Assembly: GCA_905233445.1 (NCBI GenBank)
Contig: CAJOEP010000005.1
Location: 1-64,000, forward strand
Direction: 5' to 3'
Source of the DNA: an uncultured Bacteroidales bacterium
GTDB taxonomy: Bacteria; Bacteroidota; Bacteroidia; Bacteroidales; F082
Length of the DNA: 64,000 bases
Below are positions 38,344 through 48,816 of the stretch, piece by piece; within the stretch, counting starts at the first letter, position 1; each line of letters opens with the position of its first letter. The notes beneath the pieces were generated by a model. It searched no databases. It had not been told where the DNA came from and was given only the letters and a program-made list of their open reading frames with translations. The position numbers and the translations under genes are program-made.

Positions 38344-39472
38344 CTTTCAATCTGTAAAAATAATGAGGTTTATAATCGTCTTCAACCAACTCCGGGTGGA
38401 AGGCATATACGAAATCTTTCAACAACAAATCCGGCTCGTATTCCGACTTCTCGAAATAGCCGCTTTCGCGTATGTCGCACACGATGACATTGCGGTTTTT
38501 ATATGCTTTGAAATACGTATATAATTCATTCTCAACAGCTAAGCTCTCGTATGTAAACTTGTGGTTTGTCGAGTTCATCACGCGCCAGAAGTCGGCGTCA
38601 CGTGCTTTGGAAAGCACTGTCTCAGCATCGACAGGCAGACTAGCAGTGGAGTTGTTGTCGCTCCAGATGTAATCGGCTCCCGCATCATGAAAAATCTGCG
38701 CTATGTAACTCGCTCCACCAGGAAGATACCACTGACCCTCAAATGGTAAATCAGAGAAAACTGTTGGACGGTTTTCAACATTTTGACATGTGTTTTTCAA
38801 TGAATCATAACGGTTTACGATCTCGTCGAACCATTTCTCGGTGTCTTTTTCACGGCATGTGAGAAAACCAATCACTTTCAGCCATTCGGCGCGTCCGAGC
38901 GGATGGTTTTCAAGATAATCGGCAAACGGGAACATCACAGCACCGGTCAAATCACCGATTTCAGTCTTAGGAACAGTGGAATATGGTGTGTAAAGAATCA
39001 CGTCAGGGTGGAGGTTTATCACGATTTCGGTCTTCAGACTCGTCTCAATGCCCACATCCTCAATCTTTTTTTCTGCCAAAAGTCGCTTGATCTCAATATT
39101 ATCGGTGTAGTTGCTTTCAAGTATTCCTTTCACTCTCGAAATCTCGCCAAGTTCAAGAAACACTGACCATTGCGTCGATGAATAGGCTATCACATTTTGC
39201 ACCGGAGTGCGAATCACAGCTTTGTTTGCAAGCTCATTTGGAAGCTCCAAAGAATCTGGATAGAGGTAAAACTCTCCCAAAGAATTTTCATTCCATGGAT
39301 TTGAAATGTTTACGTAATATCCTGATTTATAATTGATTACATCAATGTAACTTGTATATTTCATCAAATTATCATTATCCACATTGGATTCCTTTTTCGT
39401 GTCATTGACATTGTCTGAACACGAAAATAGTATGCAAGCCATTGATAGACAGATAAATAACAATTTTCTCAT
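38333..39472 (-). CDS. ABC transporter substrate-binding lipoprotein (iron-siderophore/cobalamin class)
   Basis: Lipobox LFSCS; periplasmic binding protein features; operon with FecCD/FecE. Confidence 0.85.
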   Translation of the reverse strand: MRKLLFICLSMACILFSCSDNVNDTKKESNVDNDNLMKYTSYIDVINYKSGYYVNISNPWNENSLGEFYLYPDSLELPNELANKAVIRTPVQNVIAYSSTQWSVFLELGEISRVKGILESNYTDNIEIKRLLAEKKIEDVGIETSLKTEIVINLHPDVILYTPYSTVPKTEIGDLTGAVMFPFADYLENHPLGRAEWLKVIGFLTCREKDTEKWFDEIVNRYDSLKNTCQNVENRPTVFSDLPFEGQWYLPGGASYIAQIFHDAGADYIWSDNNSTASLPVDAETVLSKARDADFWRVMNSTNHKFTYESLAVENELYTYFKAYKNRNVIVCDIRESGYFEKSEYEPDLLLKDFVYAFHPELVEDDYKPHYFYRLKDEK

Positions 39473-39604
39473 CGCCGTTTAGTATTAATGAGTCTAATTT
39501 GCAAAAATAATAAATAAAATGTTTCGTTTTGTTAATAATTATTTATAAAAATCAGCTTTGATTTCGAAAATAATGTTTATCTTTGCAGATTAAAATTATG
39601 AATT

Positions 39605-39931
39605 ATGGGAATATTCATGTTTCACAGGCGGGAGTTGCCTAAATTTAACTATATTCCGAGGTATTACAATCCGGAGAAAGAAGAGTTGGAGAAAAGAAAA
39701 GCCGCGATGGGCTTGGACTCCAATCTCACTGACAGTGAGAGACTTAGAGTCAAAATGAGGCAGAGATGGGGGAGAATTGGTGATGACGGTAAGGAAAAGA
39801 AAAAGTCATCGGTCGGCTCCATGCGCTACATCATTATCTTTGGATTTGCCGCAATTGCGATATATTTCATATTTTTCACCCCGTTGGTGGAGAATTTCAT
39901 AACAATGTTCCTGCATCTAGGAGGTAAGTAG
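39605..39931 (+). CDS. Small membrane protein upstream of mutL
   Basis: Intact 108 aa ORF with one C-terminal TM. Confidence 0.65.
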   Translation: MGIFMFHRRELPKFNYIPRYYNPEKEELEKRKAAMGLDSNLTDSERLRVKMRQRWGRIGDDGKEKKKSSVGSMRYIIIFGFAAIAIYFIFFTPLVENFITMFLHLGGK

Positions 39932-39933
39932 CT

Positions 39934-41736
39934 ATGTCGTTGGATATCATCAAGTTGCTTCCCGATTCCGTAGCTAATCAGATAGCGGCGGGTGAGGTCA
40001 TACAAAGACCTGCATCTGTCGTTAAGGAGCTGATAGAGAACGCGATAGATGCCGGCGCCACACAAATAGACTTGATTGTGAAAGATGCTGGACGCTCTCT
40101 AATCACCGTCATCGACAACGGCTGCGGAATGTCTGAAACCGACGCGCGACTCTGCTTCGAACGCCATGCTACCTCGAAAATAAAATGCGCCGATGACCTT
40201 TTCGCCATAAAAACCATGGGTTTCCGCGGAGAAGCACTCGCATCAATAGCAGCGGTGGCACAGGTAGAACTCACCACAAGACGCAAAGAAGACGAAGTGG
40301 GTACAAAAATCCGCATCGAGGGTTCTAAGGTTGTCGAGCAACTGCCAAAACCAATGTCGGTAGGCACGAATTTTACAGTTAAAAACCTGTTTTTCAACGT
40401 TCCGGCACGACGTAACTTCTTGAAATCCAATGAGGCAGAGCTCCGCCACATCAACGAGGAGTTTTTCCGAATCACAATAATGAATCCAGAAATAGGATTC
40501 ACTTTTATAAGCAACGACAAGGAACAGTTTCATCTTTATCCGGGTACTTTAAAACAACGAATTGTCGGATTATTTGGGAAAGATTATGATGGTAAGTTGT
40601 TGCCAGTCAATCAGATAACAGAGTCAGTGACAATTGACGGTTTCATCGTGAAACCTGAGTTTTCAAAGAAAACAAGAGGTGAGCAGTATTTCTTCGTGAA
40701 CCGCCGATTCATCAAGCACGCATATCTGCATCATGCGGTGGAGAACGCCTATAAGGAGCTCATTCCGCAGGACTGTTTTCCGGGATATTTCCTTGATATT
40801 CAAATAGATCCGAAAGAAATCGACATCAATATCCATCCGACAAAGACTGAAGTCAACTTCATCGACGTGAAACTGATTTACGCCATAATGCATTCTGCTG
40901 TGCGTAAAGCCATCGGGCAGAACAACTTAGCCCCGACTTTAGACTTCGAAATCAACCCGAACATGGGTATCGATTTCGGCGAGGCGAGTCGCATGGACAG
41001 ACCGGTCATAACACCCAAAGTTGACTTCGACCCGACATTCAACCCCTTCAAAATCAATCCTATAAAGCACCAACAACAAAATTGGAGAATAGCGTACGAT
41101 AACAGCGAAGATGTCGTGGCAAATCCTAATTTTGACAACAAAATCATTGAAAACGAGGTCGTTGAAGAAGAAACCAAGAGCTTGTTCATACAGCTTCAGA
41201 ATTCATTCATCGTGACGACGGTGAAGTCGGGAATCCTCGTTGTCGATCAGCATCTGGCGCACGAAAGGATACTTTACGAGAAATATCTGAAAGAGATGGA
41301 AACGGAAGTAAAGGCATCGCAGCAGGAACTGTTTCCGCAACATATCTCATTGAATATCAATGATGCTTCGATTTTGAAAGAGCTTAAACCCGAGCTTGAG
41401 AAAATCGGTTTCCGCATCGAGGCGATGAACAACACCACATTTGTCATCAACGGAACGCCGGTCGATTGCAAGGGCAGCGATGCCGTCCCTATTATTGAGA
41501 AAATTTTAGAGGATTACAAGACGAATAGTTCTGGTAATCAATCAGATAGAAAGTTAAATTTAGCGCGTTCGCTGGCATCGCAGATGGCAGTGAAGGCGGG
41601 TCAGACACTGAATCCAGTGGAGATGCAGGACATCATCGACAGGCTTTTCGGCTGCGCGGTGTCAGAAGTCGCTCCGAATGGGAAAAAAATCTTCACGATA
41701 ATCAGTGCTGACGATATAAAAACACGTTTAAACTAA
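39934..41736 (+). CDS. mutL: DNA mismatch repair protein MutL
   Basis: LLPDSVANQIAAGEVIQRPASVVKELIENAIDAGAT, GFRGEALASIAAVA; full-length. Confidence 0.97.
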   Translation: MSLDIIKLLPDSVANQIAAGEVIQRPASVVKELIENAIDAGATQIDLIVKDAGRSLITVIDNGCGMSETDARLCFERHATSKIKCADDLFAIKTMGFRGEALASIAAVAQVELTTRRKEDEVGTKIRIEGSKVVEQLPKPMSVGTNFTVKNLFFNVPARRNFLKSNEAELRHINEEFFRITIMNPEIGFTFISNDKEQFHLYPGTLKQRIVGLFGKDYDGKLLPVNQITESVTIDGFIVKPEFSKKTRGEQYFFVNRRFIKHAYLHHAVENAYKELIPQDCFPGYFLDIQIDPKEIDINIHPTKTEVNFIDVKLIYAIMHSAVRKAIGQNNLAPTLDFEINPNMGIDFGEASRMDRPVITPKVDFDPTFNPFKINPIKHQQQNWRIAYDNSEDVVANPNFDNKIIENEVVEEETKSLFIQLQNSFIVTTVKSGILVVDQHLAHERILYEKYLKEMETEVKASQQELFPQHISLNINDASILKELKPELEKIGFRIEAMNNTTFVINGTPVDCKGSDAVPIIEKILEDYKTNSSGNQSDRKLNLARSLASQMAVKAGQTLNPVEMQDIIDRLFGCAVSEVAPNGKKIFTIISADDIKTRLN

Positions 41737-42620
41737 TGGACAATCAATTTAGGCCACAAGGATTTTCAATTTTACCGTTGGTAGTAAAAAACCTGTTGAT
41801 AATCAACGGAATATTTTTCCTTGCCACCATAGCAATGGAATATGTCTGGCGTATCGACTTGTCGGATTATCTTGGATTGCACTACATCGGAGCATCAGAT
41901 TTCAGGCCGTACCAGTTTGTGACATATATGTTCATGCACGGCAGCTTCGCGCATATTTTCTTCAATATGTTTGCCCTATGGATGTTCGGCAACAGCATTG
42001 AAAACGCATGGGGGCCTAAGCGTTTCCTGATATTTTACTTCGTATGCGGCATCGGAGCCGGTCTTACTCAGGAGCTTGTGCAGTACATCCAGCTGCATGA
42101 TATCATTGCAAATTATCAGTATGTAAAAATTGGGGCCAGAAATATTCCTGTCGATGAGTATCTCAATATGCTGACCACCGTCGGCGCTTCCGGAGCTGTC
42201 TATGGCATCCTTCTCGCGTTCGGCATGATGTGGCCTAACTCGCGCATTTACATATACTTCGCCATTCCCGTAAAAGCCAAATGGTTTGTGATTATCTACG
42301 GACTCATCGAGCTGTTCTCGGGCTTCTCGTCGGCCGACAACGTGGCTCATTTCGCTCACGTTGGCGGCATGGTGTTTGGACTCGCGTTGATATTGTATTG
42401 GAGATATAAGGAGGGCTTATGGCATCCTAATCTAAACATAAAATTCAACAAAGACAAGGTGTTTGGCGGCCGGCCGAAGACGGACTGGGACTACAACAAA
42501 GAACGCCGCGATGACGAAAAAAGGACGGATGAAATCCTTGAAAAAATCAGCAAAGGCGGCTATAACAGCCTGACTGAAGAAGAAAAGGAGTTTTTGTTTA
42601 AACAAAGCAAGAAAAACTGA
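41736..42620 (+). CDS. Rhomboid family intramembrane serine protease
   Basis: GASGAVYGI catalytic Ser and AHFAHVGGMVFG catalytic His. Confidence 0.92.
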   Translation: MDNQFRPQGFSILPLVVKNLLIINGIFFLATIAMEYVWRIDLSDYLGLHYIGASDFRPYQFVTYMFMHGSFAHIFFNMFALWMFGNSIENAWGPKRFLIFYFVCGIGAGLTQELVQYIQLHDIIANYQYVKIGARNIPVDEYLNMLTTVGASGAVYGILLAFGMMWPNSRIYIYFAIPVKAKWFVIIYGLIELFSGFSSADNVAHFAHVGGMVFGLALILYWRYKEGLWHPNLNIKFNKDKVFGGRPKTDWDYNKERRDDEKRTDEILEKISKGGYNSLTEEEKEFLFKQSKKN

Positions 42621-44638
42621 TGAATTTCAAGCTTTCATCGGAGTTTAAGCCCACTGGCGACCAGCCTCAGGCCATCGAACAGCTGAAAAACGGCATCATG
42701 GCAGGGGAGAGGTACCAGACTCTGATGGGCGTGACAGGTTCCGGAAAGACGTTCACAATAGCCAATATGCTCGCGGAACTGAACCGTCCCGCACTGATAT
42801 TGAGCCATAACAAGACTTTGGCAGCACAGCTTTACAGCGAATTCAAGCAGTTTTTTCCCGAAAACAAGGTCGAATATTTCGTTTCTTACTACGATTATTA
42901 CCAACCAGAAGCTTTTATACCGCAGACAAATACATATATCGAAAAGGATTTGTCTATCAACGACGAGATTGACAGGTTGCGTTTGAGCACTACTTCGGCA
43001 TTGCTTTCAGGCAGGCGAGATGTGATTGTTGTATCTTCAGTATCATGTATTTACGGTATAGGAAATCCTGAAGATTTTAGCAAGAATGTAATCAACATCG
43101 AAATAGGACAGAAAATCCGGCGCGACGACCTTCTATTTCAGTTGACCAACGCGTTATATAACAGGAATGACATAGAGTTTACCCGAGGCCGTTTTCGAGT
43201 GAAAGGTGACACTGTTGACGTTTTCCCAGCTTATTCGGATACTCCTTTCCGAATTATTTTTTGGGATGACGAGATTGAAGAACTGGAGTCGTTCGACCAT
43301 ATAAACGGCACAAGACTTGAGAGTTTGCAGAGTGTGACCCTGTTTCCGGCAAATATTTTCGTCACTTCTAAAGAGAAGATAAAACAGGCGACAGAAGAGA
43401 TACTGCTCGACATGTTCAAACAGGCTGAATATTTTCGCGAAATCGGAAAATTTGTCGATGCGAAACGTCTGGAAGACCGTGTAAACCATGATGTTGAGAT
43501 GATTCGCGAACTCGGTTATTGCTCTGGAATAGAGAACTATTCGCGCTATTTCGACGGTCGTGCCGCCGGCACGCGCCCGTTCTGCCTTCTGGACTTCTTC
43601 CCCGACGATTTTATCACTATAATCGACGAAAGCCATGTTACAGTGTCGCAGATTCGTGGAATGTACGGAGGCGACCGCTCGCGAAAACAAACATTGGTGG
43701 AATACGGCTTCAGATTGCCATCGGCACTCGATAACCGCCCATTGAAATTCGATGAGTTTGAAGCACTTACGGGACAGACGATATATGTCAGCGCTACGCC
43801 TGGCGACTACGAGATGCAACAGACTCAAGGCGTTTACGTCGAACAGCTCATCCGCCCGACTGGCTTGCTTGACCCGGTAATCGAAGTGCGTCCTTGCACC
43901 AACCAAGTTGACGACCTCGTTGATGAGATAATCCGCGTGATCGCCCGCAAACAACGCATCCTGGTCACCACCCTGACAAAACGAATGGCCGAGGAGTTGA
44001 CAAACTATCTTAATAACCTGAATATCAGTACTAGATACGTGCATTCCGATGTTGACACCTTGGACCGCGTGGAAATCATGATGGGTCTGAGAAGGGGAGA
44101 CTTCGACGTTTTGGTTGGCGTCAACTTGCTCCGTGAAGGTTTGGATTTACCAGAGGTTCAATTAGTTGCGATTTTGGATGCCGACAAGGAAGGCTTCCTT
44201 CGTTCAGAGCGCTCATTGACCCAAACGGCAGGCCGTGCCGCCCGCAACGCTAACAGCAAAGTAATAATGTACGCCGACAAAATCACTGACTCGATGCGCA
44301 AAACAATCGACGAGACACAAAGACGGCGCGAGAAACAGATGGCATACAACATTGAACATGACATAGTACCAAAGACCATCATCAAGCCGCTCGACACAGC
44401 ATGGACCGACACCATCAGCTCGCACAAACCTGTTGATTATGAAAGGACTGAAGAACATGTGCGAGCCGTTGCAGAAGAAAAAACCGCCGTATATCGTTCT
44501 CCAAAAGACATAAAAAAAGCTATTCAGGATGCCAAGAAAGATATGGAGAAATCCGTTAAAGAACTTGACTTCATGAACGCTGCCAAATATCGCGACATAA
44601 TCGTCGCATTAGAAGAAAAATTGAATAAATTCAAATGA
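42620..44638 (+). CDS. uvrB: Excinuclease ABC subunit B
   Basis: GDQPQAIEQLKNGI, GVTGSGKTFTIAN, YVSATPGDYE, C-terminal UVR motif. Confidence 0.98.
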   Translation: MNFKLSSEFKPTGDQPQAIEQLKNGIMAGERYQTLMGVTGSGKTFTIANMLAELNRPALILSHNKTLAAQLYSEFKQFFPENKVEYFVSYYDYYQPEAFIPQTNTYIEKDLSINDEIDRLRLSTTSALLSGRRDVIVVSSVSCIYGIGNPEDFSKNVINIEIGQKIRRDDLLFQLTNALYNRNDIEFTRGRFRVKGDTVDVFPAYSDTPFRIIFWDDEIEELESFDHINGTRLESLQSVTLFPANIFVTSKEKIKQATEEILLDMFKQAEYFREIGKFVDAKRLEDRVNHDVEMIRELGYCSGIENYSRYFDGRAAGTRPFCLLDFFPDDFITIIDESHVTVSQIRGMYGGDRSRKQTLVEYGFRLPSALDNRPLKFDEFEALTGQTIYVSATPGDYEMQQTQGVYVEQLIRPTGLLDPVIEVRPCTNQVDDLVDEIIRVIARKQRILVTTLTKRMAEELTNYLNNLNISTRYVHSDVDTLDRVEIMMGLRRGDFDVLVGVNLLREGLDLPEVQLVAILDADKEGFLRSERSLTQTAGRAARNANSKVIMYADKITDSMRKTIDETQRRREKQMAYNIEHDIVPKTIIKPLDTAWTDTISSHKPVDYERTEEHVRAVAEEKTAVYRSPKDIKKAIQDAKKDMEKSVKELDFMNAAKYRDIIVALEEKLNKFK

Positions 44639-46053
44639 TTATGAATACATTAGCAGTACCATTTTTCGCAACTGACGCAGTGTGGGGCGTCATGATACAA
44701 TTGGGTATCATAGCAGTTGGACTTTTAGCCGGAAACATTGTGCGAACCAAAGTGTCATTTATGCAGAAAAGTTTAATCCCGTCTGCATTGATTGGAGGTG
44801 CTTTGATATTGATTTTCAAGGCGATATACACAGATTTGTTTGGTTGGCAAGACCTGATAAACAAGACCTTCATGGAAATCATAACATATCATGCCTTAGG
44901 TCTTGGTTTTGTGGCATTGGCATTGAAAAACAACAAAGTCGAGTCGAAATCAAGCACAATGAAGGTGATTGAGACAGGAACTTTGACAGCAAGCACTTAC
45001 ATCATTCAAGGCATTGTGGGTCTGTTAGTTACGATACCAATGTTCTATTTCGGAAAGAAGATTTTCTACGCCGCAGGCTTGCTTCTCCCGATGGGTTACG
45101 GCCAGGGGCCGGGACAGGCTCTGAATTTCGGCACGATTTATATGGATAGAGCCGCTGAGCAGGATATCATTTTCCCGGGAAAAGACTTCGGATTGTCAAT
45201 AGCTGCCATGGGTTTCATCATCGGCTGTGTGGTCGGTGTGGTTTATCTTAATATTTTGAAAAAGAAAGGTAAAATCAAGATTTCTGAGATCCGCGAGAAG
45301 CAGATGAACAAACTCAGCGACTACGAAGGTGACAACGAAATCCCTGATACAGAATCAGTTGACAAGCTCTCAATACAGATTGGTCTTGTACTTTTCACAT
45401 ATCTTTTGGTCTATCTTTTCAACCATTTTCTGCAGACCTTAGACTTGGGAAACTTCGGTGAAAAGACCCTGATGCCATTGATGTGGGGCTTCAACTTCCT
45501 GCTTGGCACACTGTTTGGCATCATGATTAAAGGCATTATTAAAGTCTTGAGAAAGAGACAAATCATGAAACGCGAGTACATCAACAACTACCTTTTGAAC
45601 CGTATCAGCGGCTTCTTCTTCGACATCATGATTGTGGCAGGCACAGCTGCTATAAACTTCAGTGAATTCAAGGGTTTTGCAATACCATACATCCTCGTTT
45701 GCGGTCTCGGTGCAATTGCAACGTTCTGGTTTGTGCTGAAAGTGAGCAAACACCTCTATCCGAACTACACCTACGAAGGCTTTTTCAGCATGTTCGGCAT
45801 GCTCACCGGCACCGCTTCCAACGGTATGATTCTCCTTCGTGAAATCGACCCGAAGTTTGAGACTCCTGCGGCAAACAACCTTGTTTTACAGTCACTTCCG
45901 GCTGTCGCACTCGGCTTCCCAGTGCTGCTTTTGGTTAGCTACGCACCGCAAGGCTTCAATCAGGCAGTCATCACTTTGGGAATTTTGATTGTCGTTTTTA
46001 TCATCTTCAATCTGTTCATGTTCAGAAAGAAAATATTTCGAAAGAATAAATAA
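44635..46053 (+). CDS. GltS-like sodium/glutamate symporter family protein
   Basis: Multi-TM; GYGQGPGQALNFG and GMLTGTASNGMILLREIDP motifs. Confidence 0.75.
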   Translation: MIMNTLAVPFFATDAVWGVMIQLGIIAVGLLAGNIVRTKVSFMQKSLIPSALIGGALILIFKAIYTDLFGWQDLINKTFMEIITYHALGLGFVALALKNNKVESKSSTMKVIETGTLTASTYIIQGIVGLLVTIPMFYFGKKIFYAAGLLLPMGYGQGPGQALNFGTIYMDRAAEQDIIFPGKDFGLSIAAMGFIIGCVVGVVYLNILKKKGKIKISEIREKQMNKLSDYEGDNEIPDTESVDKLSIQIGLVLFTYLLVYLFNHFLQTLDLGNFGEKTLMPLMWGFNFLLGTLFGIMIKGIIKVLRKRQIMKREYINNYLLNRISGFFFDIMIVAGTAAINFSEFKGFAIPYILVCGLGAIATFWFVLKVSKHLYPNYTYEGFFSMFGMLTGTASNGMILLREIDPKFETPAANNLVLQSLPAVALGFPVLLLVSYAPQGFNQAVITLGILIVVFIIFNLFMFRKKIFRKNK

Positions 46054-46075
46054 AAGATTATTGGTGCCATTTGCA

Positions 46076-46154
46076 GAAATTATAAGTACCTCTCGCAGAA
46101 TTACGACTTACCACAGGGTACTGAGAGTAATTCGAGAGAGGTACTTATAATTTC
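46076..46154. repeat. 79-bp imperfect palindrome/hairpin
   Basis: GAAATTATAAGTACCTCTC (46076-46094) pairs with 46136-46154; inner GAATTAC/GTAATTC (98-104/127-133); central TACC/GGTA. Confidence 0.85.
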
Positions 46155-46285
46155 CATTAAATTTTCATTATTTTTTTGTTTTTTATTTAAAAAAATATAT
46201 TATATTTGCTGACTTGATAAAGGTGAATCCGCCTTTGTCTAGTATTGTTATTTAACTCGTTGATAAAGAATAATTTATATTATAT

Positions 46286-47074
46286 ATGAGCGAAGGATTA
46301 TATTCAATGGAAGCTAAGGATTTTGACAAAACCTTAGACTTGACGAAAATTAAGCCGTATGGCGACACGATGAACGATGGCAAGACCCAGCTGAGTTTCA
46401 CATTACCGGTGCCATGCGGCGCAGAAGCTGTTGAGGCAGCGAAACAACTCCTCAAAACTATGGGTTTTGAAAATCCTATCGTAGTGTATTACAAAGAGTT
46501 GACACCTGGATTCACCTTCTTTAACTGCTACGGAAGCTGCACACATACCGTCAACTACAGTACGATTTACGTTCCGAAGGTCGAGTCGAACACCATGGAT
46601 ATGTACGAGACCGACCAGTATATCAAGGAAAACATCGGACGTAAGATCGTCATCGTTGGCGCTTCAACAGGCACCGACGCTCACACCGTGGGCATCGACG
46701 CTATCATGAACATGAAAGGCTACGCGGGCCACTACGGACTTGAGCGATACGAGATGATAGAGGCTTACAACCTCGGTTCGCAGGTGCCAAATGAGGAATT
46801 CATTGCTAAAGGCGTTGAGCTGCATGCCGATGCATTACTAGTCTCGCAGACTGTTACCCAGAAAGACGTTCACATCCACAATATGACTAACTTCATCGAG
46901 TTGATGGAGGCTGAAGGCTTACGTGACAAGATGATCTGCTGCTGCGGTGGCGCCCGTATCACGCACGAATTGGCCAAGGAACTCGGTTTCGACGCTGGTT
47001 TCGGAATGAACACCTACGCTGATGACGTCGCTTCCTTTGTGGTTCAAGAAATGGTAAAACGTGGAATGAAATAG
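46286..47074 (+). CDS. kamE: Lysine 5,6-aminomutase beta (cobalamin-binding) subunit
   Basis: GLYSMEAKDFDKTLDLTKIKPYGDTMNDGKTQLSFTLP; GTDAHTVGIDAIMNMKGYAGHYGLERYEMIEAYNLGSQ (DxHxxG B12 motif). Confidence 0.92.
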   Translation: MSEGLYSMEAKDFDKTLDLTKIKPYGDTMNDGKTQLSFTLPVPCGAEAVEAAKQLLKTMGFENPIVVYYKELTPGFTFFNCYGSCTHTVNYSTIYVPKVESNTMDMYETDQYIKENIGRKIVIVGASTGTDAHTVGIDAIMNMKGYAGHYGLERYEMIEAYNLGSQVPNEEFIAKGVELHADALLVSQTVTQKDVHIHNMTNFIELMEAEGLRDKMICCCGGARITHELAKELGFDAGFGMNTYADDVASFVVQEMVKRGMK

Positions 47075-47102
47075 CCATTAGCTATTAGCCGTTAGCCATT
47101 AG
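47073..47102. repeat. 'TTAGCCATTAGC' stutter repeat
   Basis: AGCCATTAGCTATTAGCCGTTAGCCATTAG; related to 5627-5655. Confidence 0.7.
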
Positions 47103-47103
47103 T

Positions 47104-47143
47104 CGTCATTTCGACCGAAGCGAAGCGGAGTGGAGAAATCTCA
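47104..47143 (+). repeat. 40-bp dispersed repeat (copy 3)
   Basis: CGTCATTTCGACCGAAGCGAAGCGGAGTGGAGAAATCTCA; 37/40 identical to 15164-15203. Confidence 0.85.
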
Positions 47144-47185
47144 AATAAAAAAAAGAAACAAATTAACAATTAAATATTTCAGAAT

Positions 47186-47845
47186 ATGGATAAAAATGAA
47201 ATGAGAGAAGTTATCGCCAAAAGAGCAGCAAAAGAGCTGCATGACGGCGATGTAGTGAACCTTGGTATCGGTATCCCAACTTTGATTCCTAACTACCTTC
47301 CAAAGGGCGTGTCAGTGACACTGCAGACTGAGAACGGCGCTATGGGCATGGGACCAACTCCTGAAGAGGGCAAGGAAGACAAGAACCTCATCAACGCCGG
47401 CGGCGGTTTCATCACCTTGACACCAGGCGCTTGCACTTTCGATTCAGCAACATCATTCGCAATCATCCGCGGCGGTCACGTCAACGTGTCGTTCCTCGGC
47501 GCATTGCAGGTCGATGAGAAGGGCAACCTCGCCAACTGGATCATCCCGGGCAAGATGGCCCCAGGCATGGGTGGCGCTATGGACCTCGTGGTCGGTGCAA
47601 AACGCGTTATCCTCACCATGGAACACACACAGAAAGGTGCTCCGAAGATCTTGAAGGAATGCACACTGCCTCTCACAGCAGCAGGTCAGGTTAACATGAT
47701 CATCACTGAGATGGGTGTGATGGAAATCACAAAAGAGGGCATCGTCCTCACAGAGATCCATCCTGAATTCACAGTCGAACAGGTGCAGGAAGCAACAGAG
47801 GCTAAGCTCATCATCAGCCCGAACCTCAAATCAATGATTGATTAG
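47186..47845 (+). CDS. atoA: 3-oxoacid/butyrate-acetoacetate CoA-transferase subunit B
   Basis: RAAKELHDGDVVNLGIGIPTLIPNYLP, QTENGAMGMGP, GGAMDLVVGAKRVILTMEHTQKG. Confidence 0.9.
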   Translation: MDKNEMREVIAKRAAKELHDGDVVNLGIGIPTLIPNYLPKGVSVTLQTENGAMGMGPTPEEGKEDKNLINAGGGFITLTPGACTFDSATSFAIIRGGHVNVSFLGALQVDEKGNLANWIIPGKMAPGMGGAMDLVVGAKRVILTMEHTQKGAPKILKECTLPLTAAGQVNMIITEMGVMEITKEGIVLTEIHPEFTVEQVQEATEAKLIISPNLKSMID

Positions 47846-47914
47846 TTACCAGTTACCAGTTGACAGTTACCAGTTAACAAGAACTGCAAACTGCCAACTG
47901 GCAACTTCAAACTG
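47843..47914. repeat. 'AGTTACCAGTTGACAGTT' stutter/inverted repeat
   Basis: Shares CCAGTTACCAGTTGACAGTT (20 bp) with 54822-54841. Confidence 0.75.
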
Positions 47915-47920
47915 AATAAA

Positions 47921-48703
47921 ATGGAATACAAATTCTTAATAAGCGAAAACAGGGAAGACGGTATCTGCATCATGACGGTGTCGGCTCCTAAATCGTTGAA
48001 TGCTCTGAATTCGACGGTTTTGAAGGAAATCGACAACTTTGTGAGCAACCTCGACACGAAGAAGACTCGCGTTCTCATCATCACTGGTGACGGCGAGAAA
48101 TCGTTCGTGGCTGGCGCAGATATCTCCGAGATGGTGCATCTCTACGAGAAAGAAGGCTACGAGTTCAGTAAACTCGGCGCCATCGCTTTCCGTAAGATTG
48201 AGCTGCTCCCGATACCGGTCATCGCTGCTGTCAACGGATTCTGCCTCGGCGGTGGTTGCGAGCTCGCAATGGCTTGTGACTTCCGTTACGCCTCAAGCAA
48301 CGCCAAGTTCGGTCAGCCTGAGGTGGGACTGGGCATCACACCTGGTTTCAGCGGCACATACCGTCTGGCGAAACTCATCGGACAAGGCTATGCCAAGGAG
48401 ATGATATACACCGGCAAGGCTATCCGTGCAGACGAAGCATTGCGTATCGGCTTGGTGAACGCCGTTTACGAGCCGGAAGTTCTGATGGAAAAAGTCATCG
48501 AGACAGCCCAGAAGATCGTGGCTAACGCTCCTTTGGCTATCAAATATGCTAAGGAATGCATCAACGAGAGCTACGACATGGTTGCTGCCGACGCCATCGA
48601 ACTGGAAAACCGCAACTTCGGAAAATGCTTTGCAACAGAAGATCAGAAAGAAGGCATGACAGCGTTTCTTAATAAAGGAAAACCGAGCTTTCAGGGTCGC
48701 TAA
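47921..48703 (+). CDS. crt: Enoyl-CoA hydratase/crotonase
   Basis: AGADISEM, NGFCLGGGCELAMACDFRYAS, FGQPEVGLGITPGFSGT. Confidence 0.93.
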   Translation: MEYKFLISENREDGICIMTVSAPKSLNALNSTVLKEIDNFVSNLDTKKTRVLIITGDGEKSFVAGADISEMVHLYEKEGYEFSKLGAIAFRKIELLPIPVIAAVNGFCLGGGCELAMACDFRYASSNAKFGQPEVGLGITPGFSGTYRLAKLIGQGYAKEMIYTGKAIRADEALRIGLVNAVYEPEVLMEKVIETAQKIVANAPLAIKYAKECINESYDMVAADAIELENRNFGKCFATEDQKEGMTAFLNKGKPSFQGR

Positions 48704-48816
48704 CGGCGCACTACGCGCGCCTGTATTTAGCGCCCTGTGGGCGGAAATTTAACAAATTTGATTCAAATTAAACTATAAAAAGATTTGAAAAATTCGAATA
48801 AAATTTGAAAAATTTC

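Noticed and set aside
39473-39604. Cobalamin riboswitch upstream of the FecBCD-like operon (attractive given B12-dependent kamE)
   Set aside because: Gap is short and AT-rich without recognisable B12-box text; substrate of the transporter remains undetermined.
43154-44044. 296-aa antisense ORF within uvrB
   Set aside because: Shadow ORF opposite a highly conserved gene; no promoter or domain evidence.
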